From Alphaproteobacteria bacterium (lineage in GTDB: Bacteria; Pseudomonadota; Alphaproteobacteria; UBA7985; JAUIBT01): a stretch of DNA of 64,000 nt. The notes under the pieces are model-generated. The model was given only the letters and a program-made list of their open reading frames with translations, had not been told where the DNA came from and did no database searches. The stretch covers positions 57,430 through 121,429 of the forward strand of contig JAUIBT010000009.1 of the NCBI GenBank assembly GCA_030428255.1, in the 5' to 3' direction. Numbering within the stretch: the first letter of the stretch is position 1; every line of letters begins with the position of its first letter. Positions 1 to 8,575 of this stretch are shown here, piece after piece. The position numbers and the translations under genes are program-made.

Positions 1-368
1 CCCTTTTCGTCAGCTGATCCGGCCATCAAGGTCTCGGTGATGCTCGACATGCCCGCAGCCGTGTCGCCCTTATCGGTCCAAGGGTTGAGGTTGTCGAAAC
101 CGCCCAGGCGAGAGATGCGGATGGTTCCGCCTTTGGGCGCATCGGGATTGACCCAATCAAAGTGCTGAAAGCCAGCGGGATACTTGGGGTCTTCGAACAG
201 GGTGAAGGCGTGGCTCTTATGGATCACCTGGTCGCTGTCTTGGGCTTGAGCCGCGGTCAGCCCGAAGCTCAGGGTGACACCAAGGGCTAGGGGAACCAGA
301 AGGCTCGCAAGCGCTGGGCGGCCTGTTCGTCGCGGCTCGTGGCTCGCTCTAGGCTCGATACTCGGCAT
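1..368 (-). CDS. Family 5 extracellular solute-binding protein (YejA-like), N-terminal part
   Basis: Only the first 122 codons are in the window; the gene runs off the left edge. The start is an ATG at 368 behind a clear GAGGAG ribosome site. Residues 1-43 form a signal peptide: a basic start with two arginine-rich stretches, then a hydrophobic core ending in an AQAQ-like cleavage site. The mature part begins with a HAFTLFEDPKYP stretch followed by DAPKGGTIR and FDNLNPW, characteristic of periplasmic oligopeptide/microcin C-type binding proteins of the SBP_bac_5 family (YejA branch). These deliver peptides to an ABC importer. The importer genes would lie outside the window to the left. The family is clear; the substrate is not. 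Confidence 0.85.
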   Translation of the reverse strand, partial: MPSIEPRASHEPRRTGRPALASLLVPLALGVTLSFGLTAAQAQDSDQVIHKSHAFTLFEDPKYPAGFQHFDWVNPDAPKGGTIRISRLGGFDNLNPWTDKGDTAAGMSSITETLMAGSADEK

Positions 369-460
369 CGCAAACTCCTCTTCTTTCAAAACGTGTGGGT
401 CTTTGACCAACTATATTGAGGGATAAGCATGGATGACAACACGACAATCGTGGCAAAAAT

Positions 461-481
461 GAAAAAGGCGCCGCCCCGCCT
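461..481 (-). terminator. Short intrinsic terminator after the cytochrome c gene
   Basis: Reading the minus strand, AGGCG (481-477) can pair with CGCCT (470-466) around a six-base loop, followed by TTTTTC. It lies 67 bases beyond the cytochrome c stop codon. The stem is short, so strength is uncertain. Confidence 0.45.
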
Positions 482-547
482 GGAGCAACGCCCTTAATTG
501 TGAGCCAGCGCGAGCAACAGAATGTTGCGTCAGGCCGCTTTCAAGCC

Positions 548-1195
548 CTAGTTCGACGCCGCTTCGCCCTCGCTGGCAGCAGGGGCCTCGACCACTGGGG
601 TCTCCATAACCGGCTCTTCGCCAGCAGTCGCGGTTTCTTCTTGGGCAGCAGGCAAGGGCAGCGGATTGTCTGACAAGGTGCGCAGGTAAGCAATGACGTT
701 GGCGCGGTCTTTGTCCTTAACGCCCGCAAACGCCATCGAGGTGCCGCTGATGTAGCCCTTGGGCTTGTTCAAAAACTGGTTCAGCTCCTCATAGGTCCAA
801 GCTACGTCAGCGCGCTCTTTGAAGGCGCCCGAGTATTTGCCAAAGTCGGTAGAGGCCAGATTGCGGCCAACCACGCCCCACAAGTTTGGTGCAGACTTCA
901 GCTTGGCGCCTGCCTCGTTGACGTGACAGGCGGTGCAGCGCTTGTTGAAATACGCTTCGCCCGCAGCAACGTCAGCCGATGCCAGCAAGGGAGAAATCGG
1001 TGCGGGGCCGGTGTCCACGGCGGCAACTTGGGTGCCTTCTTCCGCAGCGCCTTCAGCGACGGGGTAGTGCGCGGACGCTTCAAAATGACCGTGCTCACCG
1101 AACAGGAAGTCACTGGTGACAATGTTAGCGGTCACAAATACGGTAGTGCCCAACAGCACCGCGGCCAGAATCTTATTGCCTTCTAAGGAAGCCAT
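548..1195 (-). CDS. Membrane-anchored cytochrome c (CycM/c552 type)
   Basis: A 215-residue class I cytochrome c. I chose the ATG at 1195, which follows an AGAGAGAG ribosome site and begins MASLEGNK; an upstream in-frame start gives a less likely 18-residue extension. Residues 9-30 are an uncleaved hydrophobic anchor, followed by an acidic Ala/Glu linker, then the haem domain with C87-T-A-C90-H91 and a probable methionine ligand in GTSMAFAG. The C-terminus ends in an Ala/Glu/Pro-rich tail. In Rhizobiales and Rhodospirillales, proteins of this build (CycM) carry electrons from the bc1 complex to aa3 oxidase on the periplasmic face of the inner membrane. It is divergent from pheA, and the 169-base gap should hold both promoters. 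Confidence 0.88.
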   Translation of the reverse strand: MASLEGNKILAAVLLGTTVFVTANIVTSDFLFGEHGHFEASAHYPVAEGAAEEGTQVAAVDTGPAPISPLLASADVAAGEAYFNKRCTACHVNEAGAKLKSAPNLWGVVGRNLASTDFGKYSGAFKERADVAWTYEELNQFLNKPKGYISGTSMAFAGVKDKDRANVIAYLRTLSDNPLPLPAAQEETATAGEEPVMETPVVEAPAASEGEAASN

Positions 1196-1364
1196 CGTAC
1201 ATCTCTCTCTTTGTTCCGGTTGCCGCGCGAAGACAGCGAAGCAACACAAACGTTGTTCGTTTGGGACGTAGGACTTGTAATAAGTTCAGGACTTGTGGCT
1301 TTACAAGCCTTGAATGCCGCCAAGCCCTTGGCTGAAGAATTTGCCGCAGGAGTCACCCCTCGAA

Positions 1365-2246
1365 ATGAACCCCTTTGCCCGCCCGCATGGAAAAATCGCC
1401 TTCCAAGGCCGCCCTGGAGCCAACTCTGACATGGCTTGTCGCCGATTCTTGCCCGATTGGGAGCCCGTGCCTTGCCGCTATTTTGAGGACGTTTTTGAAG
1501 CCTTGAAGTCCGGAACTTGCGATTTGGCGATGATTCCCATCGACAATTCCACCGCCGGACGTGTGGCCGGCATCCACTCTTTGTTACCCGAATCGGGCCT
1601 GCAGATCGTTGGCGAGTATTTCTTGCCCATCGAACACCAACTGTTGGGCCTTAAGGGCAGCAGCGTAAAAGACGTGGAGCTTGTTTTGAGCCACGAGCAA
1701 GCTTTGTCGCAGTGCAAGCAGACCATGCGTCGCTTGGGCCTGGAGACCCAGACCTTCTCCGACACCGCGGCCGCCGCCGAAGAAGTGGCGCGGCGCGGTG
1801 ACAAACGCTATGCCGCCGTTGCGCCCACGCTGGCTGCCGAGCTCTATGACCTGCAGGTTATAGAGCCCGATGTCTTTGATCGGCGTGGCAACACCACGCG
1901 CTTTATCGTTTTGAGTCGCGAGCACTACATCCCCGAGCGTGATGGCCGCGCGACCATGAGCTCTTTCGTGTTCCGCACGCATTCGACGCCAGCCTCGCTC
2001 TATAAGGCGCTGGGGGGCTTTGCCACCAACGGCATCAACATCACCAAGCTGGAGTCCTACATTTTGGACGAGCGCTTTACCCAGGCGCAATTCTACATCG
2101 ACGTTGAGGGCCACTTGGAGGACAGCTCAATGCGCCATGCGTTGATGGAGCTGGGTTATTTTTCCAGCGTGACCTTCTTGGGCACATATCTGGCGGACCC
2201 CTTTCGCATCGCCGGCGCGCGCTCGACCGAGCACAAGGGTTGCTAG
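1365..2246 (+). CDS. pheA: Prephenate dehydratase
   Basis: Converts prephenate to phenylpyruvate in phenylalanine synthesis. The 293-residue protein starts at an ATG at 1365 with a GCAGGAG site upstream and begins MNPFARPHGKIAFQG; earlier in-frame starts add no conserved sequence. The N-terminal PDT domain covers about residues 10-190 and contains the catalytic-region motif GNTTRF. A C-terminal ACT domain for phenylalanine feedback control follows, with GINITKLES. The usual ESRP motif reads ESYI here, as is common in alphaproteobacterial enzymes. There is no fused chorismate mutase domain, so the mutase must be separate. After the stop, a GGGCCC-N7-GGGCCC hairpin (2298-2316) lacks a T tract. 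Confidence 0.93.
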   Translation: MNPFARPHGKIAFQGRPGANSDMACRRFLPDWEPVPCRYFEDVFEALKSGTCDLAMIPIDNSTAGRVAGIHSLLPESGLQIVGEYFLPIEHQLLGLKGSSVKDVELVLSHEQALSQCKQTMRRLGLETQTFSDTAAAAEEVARRGDKRYAAVAPTLAAELYDLQVIEPDVFDRRGNTTRFIVLSREHYIPERDGRATMSSFVFRTHSTPASLYKALGGFATNGINITKLESYILDERFTQAQFYIDVEGHLEDSSMRHALMELGYFSSVTFLGTYLADPFRIAGARSTEHKGC

Positions 2247-2364
2247 AGGGCTGCTAAGTGTGGGTCGTCGCAAGGGCTCACACACCTTTCCTCGTTTGGG
2301 CCCTGACAACGGGCCCGAGCGACCTGCGATCGGCGGTCGAAAACCGATCAGACAGGATTGGGGC

Positions 2365-2393
2365 TTGCAATCAGCCGCAGGCGACGCGATATA
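2365..2393 (+). promoter_or_regulatory. Candidate promoter of the SRP RNA
   Basis: TTGCAA at 2365-2370 is followed 17 bases later by GATATA (2388-2393), a sigma-70-like pair. It ends about six bases before the inferred 5' end of the SRP RNA, which is the correct distance. A GATCGG-N10-CCGATC inverted repeat at 2328-2349 lies just upstream. Confidence 0.45.
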
Positions 2394-2398
2394 GGCAG

Positions 2399-2494
2399 GC
2401 GGAAGGCTGGAGCGGACGGCTCCCTCGCCAACCCGGTCAGGTCCGAAAGGAAGCAGCCGTAACGAGTTCGATCCGGGTCGAGCCAGTCTTCCAC
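2399..2494 (+). ncRNA. ffs: Signal recognition particle RNA, small bacterial 4.5S type
   Basis: The universally conserved apical domain is present: GGTCAGGTCCGAAAGGAAGC at about 2435-2454, with the asymmetric loop and GNRA-type GAAA tetraloop bound by Ffh. The ends close on each other: GGAAGGCTGG (2401-2410) pairs with CCAGTCTTCC (2483-2492) with one G-U. The RNA is about 95 nt, the usual length for small bacterial SRP RNA. The exact ends are inferred from the closing helix. Placement directly before dnaX is the standard alphaproteobacterial arrangement. With Ffh and FtsY it targets nascent membrane proteins. Confidence 0.95.
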
Positions 2495-2508
2495 CATATT
2501 CGCCCGCC

Positions 2509-2547
2509 AAACCCGCAGCCTGCGTTTGCATCCGGCGCGGGTTTTTT
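2509..2547 (+). terminator. Intrinsic terminator of the SRP RNA
   Basis: ACCCGC (2511-2516) pairs with GCGGGT (2537-2542), followed by a run of six T. It lies 15 bases after the SRP RNA, and so separates it from dnaX. Confidence 0.8.
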
Positions 2548-2672
2548 CGTGCCCCCAACGCCAGCCGAGCAACTTTAGGCTAGCACAGCACCCAAAAAGC
2601 GCACGCTGAACGCGTAGTGACTTGCCCGCGAACAGGCTTGCTCCCGGCAGCGCTGGGCAGTAGACAAGTGCC

Positions 2673-4679
2673 ATGTCCGACGACCTCCCTACCGATTCTT
2701 CCGCCCCTGCTGCCGATGCAGGCCTGTTTGGCGACAGCGACAACGGCGCCGCAAGCGCGGCCCTTGGTGGCGGCTTCCAGGTCTCGGCGCGCAAATACCG
2801 CCCGCAAGGCTTTGACGAGATGATCGGGCAGGATGTGCTGGTGCGCACCCTGCAGAACGCCATCCGCTCGGGCCGCATTGCCCACGCCTTCATCATGACC
2901 GGCGAGCGCGGAACAGGAAAAACCACCACCGCGAGGATCATCGCCCGCGCTCTCAATTGCCTGGACGGCGACGGCCCACAGCTCAATCCTTGCGGGCGCT
3001 GCGCCAATTGCCAAGCGATCGCCAGCTCCTCGCACGTCGATGTGCTGGAGATCGACGCGGCCTCGCGCACCGGCGTCGATGACATGCGCGAAGTGATCGA
3101 TTCCGTGCCCTATCGGCCCGTCCAGGCGCGCTATAAGGTCTACATCATCGACGAAGTGCACATGCTCTCCAAGAGCGCTTTCAACGCCCTGTTGAAGACG
3201 CTGGAAGAGCCGCCCGAGCACGTCAAATTCATCTTTGCCACCACCGAAATCAACAAAGTGCCGATTACGGTGCTGTCGCGCTGTCAGCGCTTTGACCTGC
3301 GCCGCGTCCCGGCCGCTCTGCTGAGTCAGCACTTTGCAAAAATTTGCCAAACCGAAGCACTGAGCTACGACGAGGAAGCCCTGGCGCTCTTGGCCCGTGC
3401 CGCCGATGGATCGGTGCGCGACGGTCTGTCCTTGCTCGATCAGGCCATCGCCCAAAGCGCGCCCGACGCCGACCCGCGCTTGCAGGTCCAGGCGGTGACG
3501 CTGATGCTGGGCAGCGCTGACGGCTCGGCGGTGTTGGACCTGCTGGAGCTTTGCTTGAGCGGTCAGGTGGCCATGGCGCTGACCCGCTTTGACGACATGT
3601 ATGCCAAGGGCGCGCAGCCTAAGCTGGTGCTGCGCGATTTGGCCGACCGGCTGCATCTGGCCACCCGCTTGAAGGTCGCGCCTGAGATGGGCGGCGACGG
3701 CGCTCTCAGCAGTGAGGCCCAGAGCCAACTGGCGACCTTGGCCAAGCGCCTCAGTCTGCCCGCGCTGATGCGCGCCTGGCAGATCGTTAGCCAGGGGCTG
3801 GAGGCCTTTGGCGGCCGCAATGAGGCCAAGCAACTGGCGGATATGGTGCTGATAAAGCTGGGTTATGCCGCTGACTTGCCAGACCCCAAGGCCTTGGTCG
3901 ATGCGCTGGTCGCGGACAGCACCAACGGCGAGGCCACTGGTCAGGGCTCTGGCCAGGGCACTGGTCAGGCGGCTGCGCCTGAGGTCTCATCTGGTGTTTC
4001 ATCTGGGCCGTCTGTAGATACTGCCGGTGCTGCGGCTGGTCCTGGGGCGAGCGCCTCGCCTGCGCGCGCTGCCCAAGAAGCCCGGCAGAACCAGCAGCCC
4101 GAAGGCCAAGACGCTCCGCCGCCACCCAGCCCCGACGCCTATGCGGCTCCACCACAGCCAGCCGAGATCGAACTGGACGCCACCGTCACGCCGCGAGCTT
4201 CAACGCAGACCGCAAAGGAGCGCAAGGACGCGCAAGCCGCGCCAACACCAGCGACCCCAAAACCCGAAGCAGAACCAGAACCCGAACCGGAACCGGAGCC
4301 TTTGGCAAACCCGCAGTCTTTCGACGCGGTCATCGCTCTGTTCGAGGGCAAGCGCAAACCGCGTGAGGCCGCTGACCTGAAACGCAAAGTGGCGCTGGAC
4401 AGCTTTGCCACCGGTCACTTGCGCCTGGTGCCGCGTGAGGCCGTGAGCCGTGCCTTTGTCACCGAAATCGCAAGCAGCTTGCAGGACTGGACCGGCCAGA
4501 CTTGGCAGGTCGAGCTGGTCCAAGCCGCACCCAGCAGCCCCGCGCCGCAGACCGTTGCCGAGCAGCAGGCCGAACAGGAGGCCAAAGATCGACAAGCCGC
4601 CTTGGCGCATCCCGAGGTTCAAAAGGTCCTAACTGCATTTCCGCAAGCCAAACTGACTGAGGTGCGCAGCCTCCATTGA
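2673..4679 (+). CDS. dnaX: DNA polymerase III subunits gamma/tau
   Basis: The clamp-loader ATPase of the replisome, 668 residues. The AAA+ module contains Walker A GERGTGKTT, a four-cysteine zinc site (CLDG...CGRCANC), Walker B VYIIDEVHML and the SRC sensor motif in LSRCQRF. After about residue 400 comes a long Ala/Pro/Gln/Glu-rich linker with an (EP)n run, then a C-terminal tau-like domain that should contact the polymerase alpha subunit. I see no A-AAA-AAG slippery heptamer with a downstream hairpin, so a separate gamma by frameshifting, as in E. coli, is not indicated. It is first in the dnaX-ybaB-recR cluster. Confidence 0.95.
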   Translation: MSDDLPTDSSAPAADAGLFGDSDNGAASAALGGGFQVSARKYRPQGFDEMIGQDVLVRTLQNAIRSGRIAHAFIMTGERGTGKTTTARIIARALNCLDGDGPQLNPCGRCANCQAIASSSHVDVLEIDAASRTGVDDMREVIDSVPYRPVQARYKVYIIDEVHMLSKSAFNALLKTLEEPPEHVKFIFATTEINKVPITVLSRCQRFDLRRVPAALLSQHFAKICQTEALSYDEEALALLARAADGSVRDGLSLLDQAIAQSAPDADPRLQVQAVTLMLGSADGSAVLDLLELCLSGQVAMALTRFDDMYAKGAQPKLVLRDLADRLHLATRLKVAPEMGGDGALSSEAQSQLATLAKRLSLPALMRAWQIVSQGLEAFGGRNEAKQLADMVLIKLGYAADLPDPKALVDALVADSTNGEATGQGSGQGTGQAAAPEVSSGVSSGPSVDTAGAAAGPGASASPARAAQEARQNQQPEGQDAPPPPSPDAYAAPPQPAEIELDATVTPRASTQTAKERKDAQAAPTPATPKPEAEPEPEPEPEPLANPQSFDAVIALFEGKRKPREAADLKRKVALDSFATGHLRLVPREAVSRAFVTEIASSLQDWTGQTWQVELVQAAPSSPAPQTVAEQQAEQEAKDRQAALAHPEVQKVLTAFPQAKLTEVRSLH

Positions 4680-4819
4680 TGTCCTGGTCGCCGCGCGCAT
4701 CAGGCTTGCTCCTGGCGCCGCCTTTGCCTAAGTAGAGCAAGAGTTTCGAGCAGCCCGTTGCAGCTATACTCCTAAAGCAACTGAGCCCCGCTCTTCATCC
4801 CGACACCTAGGAAGATGCC

Positions 4820-5143
4820 ATGAAAAATATCGCCGGCCTGATGAAGCAGGCCCAGCAAATGCAGCAAAAGATGCAAGACATGCAGGCCGAGATTGAGGCC
4901 ATGGAGGTCGAAGGCCAAGCTGGCGGCGGACTGGTCAAGGCTGTGATGACGGGCAAGGGCAACGCGGTTTCCTTGTCGATTGATCCCTCGCTGGTCGCCG
5001 AGGGCGATCACGAGATGCTTGAGGATCTGGCGGTTGCCGCTTTCAACGACGCCAAAGCCAAGGCCGACGCGCTGATGCAAGACAAGATGAAAGACGTTAC
5101 CGGCGGCATGAATTTGCCCGCCGGCATGAAGCTGCCCTTCTAA
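4820..5143 (+). CDS. YbaB/EbfC family nucleoid-associated protein
   Basis: A 107-residue protein. The N-terminal helix is rich in Met and Gln ([15 protein letters not shown]), and the middle beta region contains the family hallmark [13 protein letters not shown]. The C-terminus carries the usual G-rich Met/Pro tail. Members form tweezer-like dimers that bind DNA and affect nucleoid structure and gene expression. The gene sits between dnaX and recR with short gaps (140 and 34 bases), the near-universal bacterial order, and is probably co-transcribed with both. Confidence 0.93.
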   Translation: MKNIAGLMKQAQQMQQKMQDMQAEIEAMEVEGQAGGGLVKAVMTGKGNAVSLSIDPSLVAEGDHEMLEDLAVAAFNDAKAKADALMQDKMKDVTGGMNLPAGMKLPF

Positions 5144-5177
5144 GGCTGGGCCGCGTAGCTAGGAGGCGCCAAGCTGC

Positions 5178-5792
5178 ATGATTACAGATGTTGAACGCCT
5201 CATTCAATTGCTGGCCAAGTTGCCAGGCCTGGGGCCGCGCTCGGCCAGGCGCGCTGTGCTGGACATGATCAAGCGGCCAGAAGCCAACATGCGCCCCTTG
5301 GCGCGCGCGCTGTTGGAGGTGGCCGACAGCATCAAGACCTGTGCCGTTTGCCACAACATCGATACCCATAGCCCCTGCGGCATCTGCCAAGACCCGCGCC
5401 GTCCGCAAGACGCGCTGTGTGTTGTGGCCGATGTCGCCGACCTCTGGGCCTTGGAGCGCGCGCGGGCCTTTCGCGGACAATACCACGTTCTAGGCGGCAC
5501 CTTGTCTGCCATGGAGGGCCGCGGCCCAGAGCAGCTTAATATCGATTCATTGCTGCGCCGCCTTCACGAGGCAGTCGAGCGCGCGCGCCCGGTCCGTGAG
5601 GTCATTTTGGCCCTGGGCGCGACGGTCGAGGGCCAGACAACCTTGCACTATCTGCAAGACCGCCTTGTGAGCTTTGATTGCGAGGTTAGCGTTTTGGCCC
5701 AAGGCCTGCCTGTTGGTGGAGAATTGGACTATTTGGACGACGGCACGCTGACGTTGGCGCTTCAGGCGCGCAGGCGCTACGGCCAAAACTAA
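5178..5792 (+). CDS. recR: Recombination mediator RecR
   Basis: 204 residues, the normal length. In order: an N-terminal helix-hairpin-helix (LAKLPGLGPRSARRAVL), a four-cysteine zinc finger (CAVC...CGIC, around residues 55-72), a Toprim domain beginning CVVADVADLWALE, and a C-terminal Walker B-like/oligomerisation region. RecR works with RecF and RecO to load RecA on SSB-coated gaps. The start has an AGGAGG ribosome site 11 bases upstream. About 280 bases with no supported gene follow before the next CDS. Confidence 0.95.
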   Translation: MITDVERLIQLLAKLPGLGPRSARRAVLDMIKRPEANMRPLARALLEVADSIKTCAVCHNIDTHSPCGICQDPRRPQDALCVVADVADLWALERARAFRGQYHVLGGTLSAMEGRGPEQLNIDSLLRRLHEAVERARPVREVILALGATVEGQTTLHYLQDRLVSFDCEVSVLAQGLPVGGELDYLDDGTLTLALQARRRYGQN

Positions 5793-6070
5793 TGCGGTTG
5801 CATTCGCAAGAAATGAGTAATTGCCTTTGCTTTCACGCTAAAGTTGGCGACGTGATCACCGATGGATCTCAAGCCGGTTTGGGCGCAGCAAACCTACCCT
5901 CATTTGGCATTGGGAGTTACTCACACCGATGGCAATCAAGTTGCGAGGAGTCTAAGTGACGATTACAAGCAGGTGTGTAAAATCCGCACCTGGCTGCCTC
6001 GCCAAAGGCGGGTACCGAGACGCGGGCAAACAGGCCTTTTCGGGACGCAAAACAAGAAAAGGCGGATGCA

Positions 6071-7654
6071 ATGATCGACGGTGTTGACAAGCAATGGTTG
6101 GAGGCGTTCCAAGCAAAGCACGGCCGACCCTTGCGTGTGCTGCACATCGGCAATATTGCCGCCAATGGCTATCTGAACGCGAAGTTTCAGCGCACCATTG
6201 GAATTGACGCTGACGTTCTCAACATCGACTATCGCCACGTAATGGCGTTTCCCGAATGGGAGGACGCCGATCTGAAACATGCGCACGGCGATGACTTTAA
6301 TCCCAAGTTTCATCCAAACGACCTGAGCGAGTTCCAGCGACCCGATTGGTTCATTTCTGGCAATTTCTACCATTGCGTTGAGACCGTGCGCAGTCGCTAT
6401 GAATTGCGCAGCTTGTCGGAGCGCTTGTTGGCGCCATTGCGTGTGTTTGTAGTTCGGCTTCGGATCAAGCTGTTGCGCGAGGCGCACAAAACAGCCACGG
6501 AAGTCAGAAAGATAGCCGTGAAGGGGTGGAGCGCGGTTCGACCCGCCTTGCGACCTTACAGGCCCGTGCTTTTGCCGGTTGGTCGTCCGCTGAGATGGGT
6601 GATCAGGTGGTTACTGGCCTTGGGAAATAGACACAAAATCTTGCATGATCGTCTGCGCGTGCTGGACGATATGAAAGACTTGTTCAGGCACTATTTTCCA
6701 GATCGCGTCGATCAACTCAAAACGCGAGATATCGCGTCATTCGTGGGTTTTCAACGCAGCTATTGCGAGCTTTTGGAGCCCTACGATATCGTTCAGGCCT
6801 ACGCGACCATGGGTTATATTCCGCTGATCGCGGGCACCAAGCCCTATACGACATTTGAACACGGGACCTTGCGCGACTTTACGATGCAGGACCTGCCGCT
6901 ACACCGGATAACCGCGCTCAGCTATCGCCATTCCCAGCATGCCTTTATTACCAATGGTGACTGTTTGGCCTATGCCAAGGCTCTGGGCCTAAAAAGCTAC
7001 TCGCCCATGATCCACCCGATCAATGTCGCGCAACACCGCCAGGATTTCTCGCAAGATGTAGCCCAGATCCGTCGTGACCTTGGTGGCGATATTCTGATCT
7101 TTTGCCCCGCGCGGCACGACTTTGAAATCAAGGGGACCGATCGGGCCATTCAAGCCTTTAAACTGCTGAAAGATCGCACGGATAAGCGCCTGGTGTTGGT
7201 GCTGGCGGCCTGGGGAAATGATGTCGAAAAGAGTCGGGCCATGATCCGCGACTTTGGCCTGGAGGACCAGGTGAGCTGGCAGCCCTCTATGTGCCGCCTG
7301 CGCATGATCCGATATTTGCAAGCGGCCGATGTGGTGCTGGATCAGTTTGTCTTGCCAGTGTTTGGCTCCACCGCGCCGCAGGCCATTGCTGCTGGGCGCC
7401 CCATAATCAGTTCTTACGATCCAAAGGAAACCGCCTGGCTTATCCCAGAGCCTGCCCCCATCGTCAGCGCCACCACCCCAGAGGAAATTGCTGAAAAGAT
7501 CCTGCAATGTGTTGATCCGGCTTGGTTGAAGGACTATCAAGAGCGCGCCAAACGATGGTGCGACCGCTACCACGCGCCCGATACGGCCCTGCGCGACCAC
7601 TTGAGGGTCTACAAGCGTATTTTGGAAGACCAGGCCAGCGCACAGCCCGTTTGA
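6071..7654 (+). CDS. GT-B glycosyltransferase (family 1/4 like)
   Basis: A 527-residue putative glycosyltransferase. The ATG at 6071 has an AAAAGGCGG ribosome site. The N-terminal part opens with a Rossmann-like strand (LRVLHIGNIAANG), then a basic middle region (about residues 120-190) that may be amphipathic or membrane-associated, then FEHGTLRDF. The C-terminal GT-B lobe has FCPARHDFEIKGTDRAI, a sugar-nucleotide binding pattern seen in family 4 enzymes, and ends with a VFGSTAPQAIAAGRPII segment in the position of the E-x7-E motif. The first glutamate appears replaced, so the catalytic details are uncertain. It begins a block of four surface-glycan genes. Donor and acceptor are unknown. Confidence 0.75.
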   Translation: MIDGVDKQWLEAFQAKHGRPLRVLHIGNIAANGYLNAKFQRTIGIDADVLNIDYRHVMAFPEWEDADLKHAHGDDFNPKFHPNDLSEFQRPDWFISGNFYHCVETVRSRYELRSLSERLLAPLRVFVVRLRIKLLREAHKTATEVRKIAVKGWSAVRPALRPYRPVLLPVGRPLRWVIRWLLALGNRHKILHDRLRVLDDMKDLFRHYFPDRVDQLKTRDIASFVGFQRSYCELLEPYDIVQAYATMGYIPLIAGTKPYTTFEHGTLRDFTMQDLPLHRITALSYRHSQHAFITNGDCLAYAKALGLKSYSPMIHPINVAQHRQDFSQDVAQIRRDLGGDILIFCPARHDFEIKGTDRAIQAFKLLKDRTDKRLVLVLAAWGNDVEKSRAMIRDFGLEDQVSWQPSMCRLRMIRYLQAADVVLDQFVLPVFGSTAPQAIAAGRPIISSYDPKETAWLIPEPAPIVSATTPEEIAEKILQCVDPAWLKDYQERAKRWCDRYHAPDTALRDHLRVYKRILEDQASAQPV

Positions 7655-7704
7655 ACCGCGCGCCACTCGGGTTGGCGGGCGGAGGCGGGCGCAAGGAAGG
7701 TGTT

Positions 7705-8568
7705 ATGAAGGTATTGCTCACAGGCGCATCCGGCTGTGTCGGCTCGGCCTTGGCTCAGCGGCTCGCCGACCAAGGCCACCAGGTTATCGGCCTGGGTCGT
7801 AGCCCTGGGCCACTGGCACAGAGCGAGCATATTGAGGCCGACCTCAGCCAGGTGCTGACGCCATCCAAGCTTCCCGGACAGATAGACGCCGTTTTCCATT
7901 TGGCTCAATCGCGCGATTTCAAACAGTTTCCGGCCAAAGCCGCGACCACATTGGCGATCAATGTTTGCGCAACGCAAGCTCTGCTCGACTATGCCGTGGC
8001 TGCCGGCGCGCGCCATTTCTGCTATACCTCGACGGGATCGGTCTACCAGCCAAGCCGCACTGCGGTGAGCGAAGCGGCACCGTTGGCCGCGCTCAGCTAC
8101 TATGCGGCCAGCAAACGCGCCGCCGAGCTTCTGGCGCTGCCCTATCTGGACGGGGGCCATCTGCCGGTTTTCTTGCCGCGCTTGTTCTATGCCTTCGGGC
8201 CGCGCCAGACTTCCATGCTGACCAACGCCCTGGCCCAGCGCATCCGCAACGGGCAGGCGATTACGCTTGCAGGGCCCAGCGGCATCGCGATTACGCCGAC
8301 CTTTAGCGACGATCTTGCAGGCATGCTGGCCGCGAGCCTCAGCGATGGCTGGACCGGGGTCATGAACCTGGCCAATCCGCAGGTTATCGGCCTCAAAGAC
8401 TACGCTGAGGCCATTGGCCAGGTGTTAAAGCTGCCGCCCCGTTTTGAGGTCTTGGATCAAGAGCCGCGCTCGGTCGTGCCGGATGTGAGCCTGTTGGCCA
8501 GCCGCTTTGATCTCGGGGGCCTGACGCCGCTGGACCAAGGGCTGGCGCGCATGTTCGCCGAAGTGTGA
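7705..8568 (+). CDS. NAD-dependent epimerase/dehydratase (extended SDR)
   Basis: 287 residues from the ATG at 7705, which follows GGAAGG and begins MKVLLTGASGCVGS; the open frame extends upstream but overlaps the previous gene. The glycine-rich NAD(P) motif is GASGCVGS. The catalytic triad region reads YTSTGSVY followed by YYAASK (Ser/Thr, Tyr, Lys). Extended SDRs of this type interconvert or oxidise nucleotide sugars. Placed between glycosyltransferases with short spacing, it probably supplies an activated sugar for the same glycan. The substrate cannot be read from sequence. Confidence 0.85.
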   Translation: MKVLLTGASGCVGSALAQRLADQGHQVIGLGRSPGPLAQSEHIEADLSQVLTPSKLPGQIDAVFHLAQSRDFKQFPAKAATTLAINVCATQALLDYAVAAGARHFCYTSTGSVYQPSRTAVSEAAPLAALSYYAASKRAAELLALPYLDGGHLPVFLPRLFYAFGPRQTSMLTNALAQRIRNGQAITLAGPSGIAITPTFSDDLAGMLAASLSDGWTGVMNLANPQVIGLKDYAEAIGQVLKLPPRFEVLDQEPRSVVPDVSLLASRFDLGGLTPLDQGLARMFAEV

Positions 8569-8575
8569 ATGCTCA

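Noticed and set aside
2298..2316. GGGCCC-N7-GGGCCC hairpin after pheA as a terminator
   Set aside because: No T tract follows, so it is not called as an intrinsic terminator.
2673..4679. Programmed frameshift in dnaX for a gamma product
   Set aside because: I looked for an A-AAA-AAG type slippery heptamer with a nearby hairpin and found none; the linker is GC-rich Pro/Glu/Ala coding sequence.
5793..6070. Possible small gene (70 codons from 5862) between recR and the glycosyltransferase
   Set aside because: Atypical composition, no ribosome site, no homology recognisable by eye; treated as intergenic.
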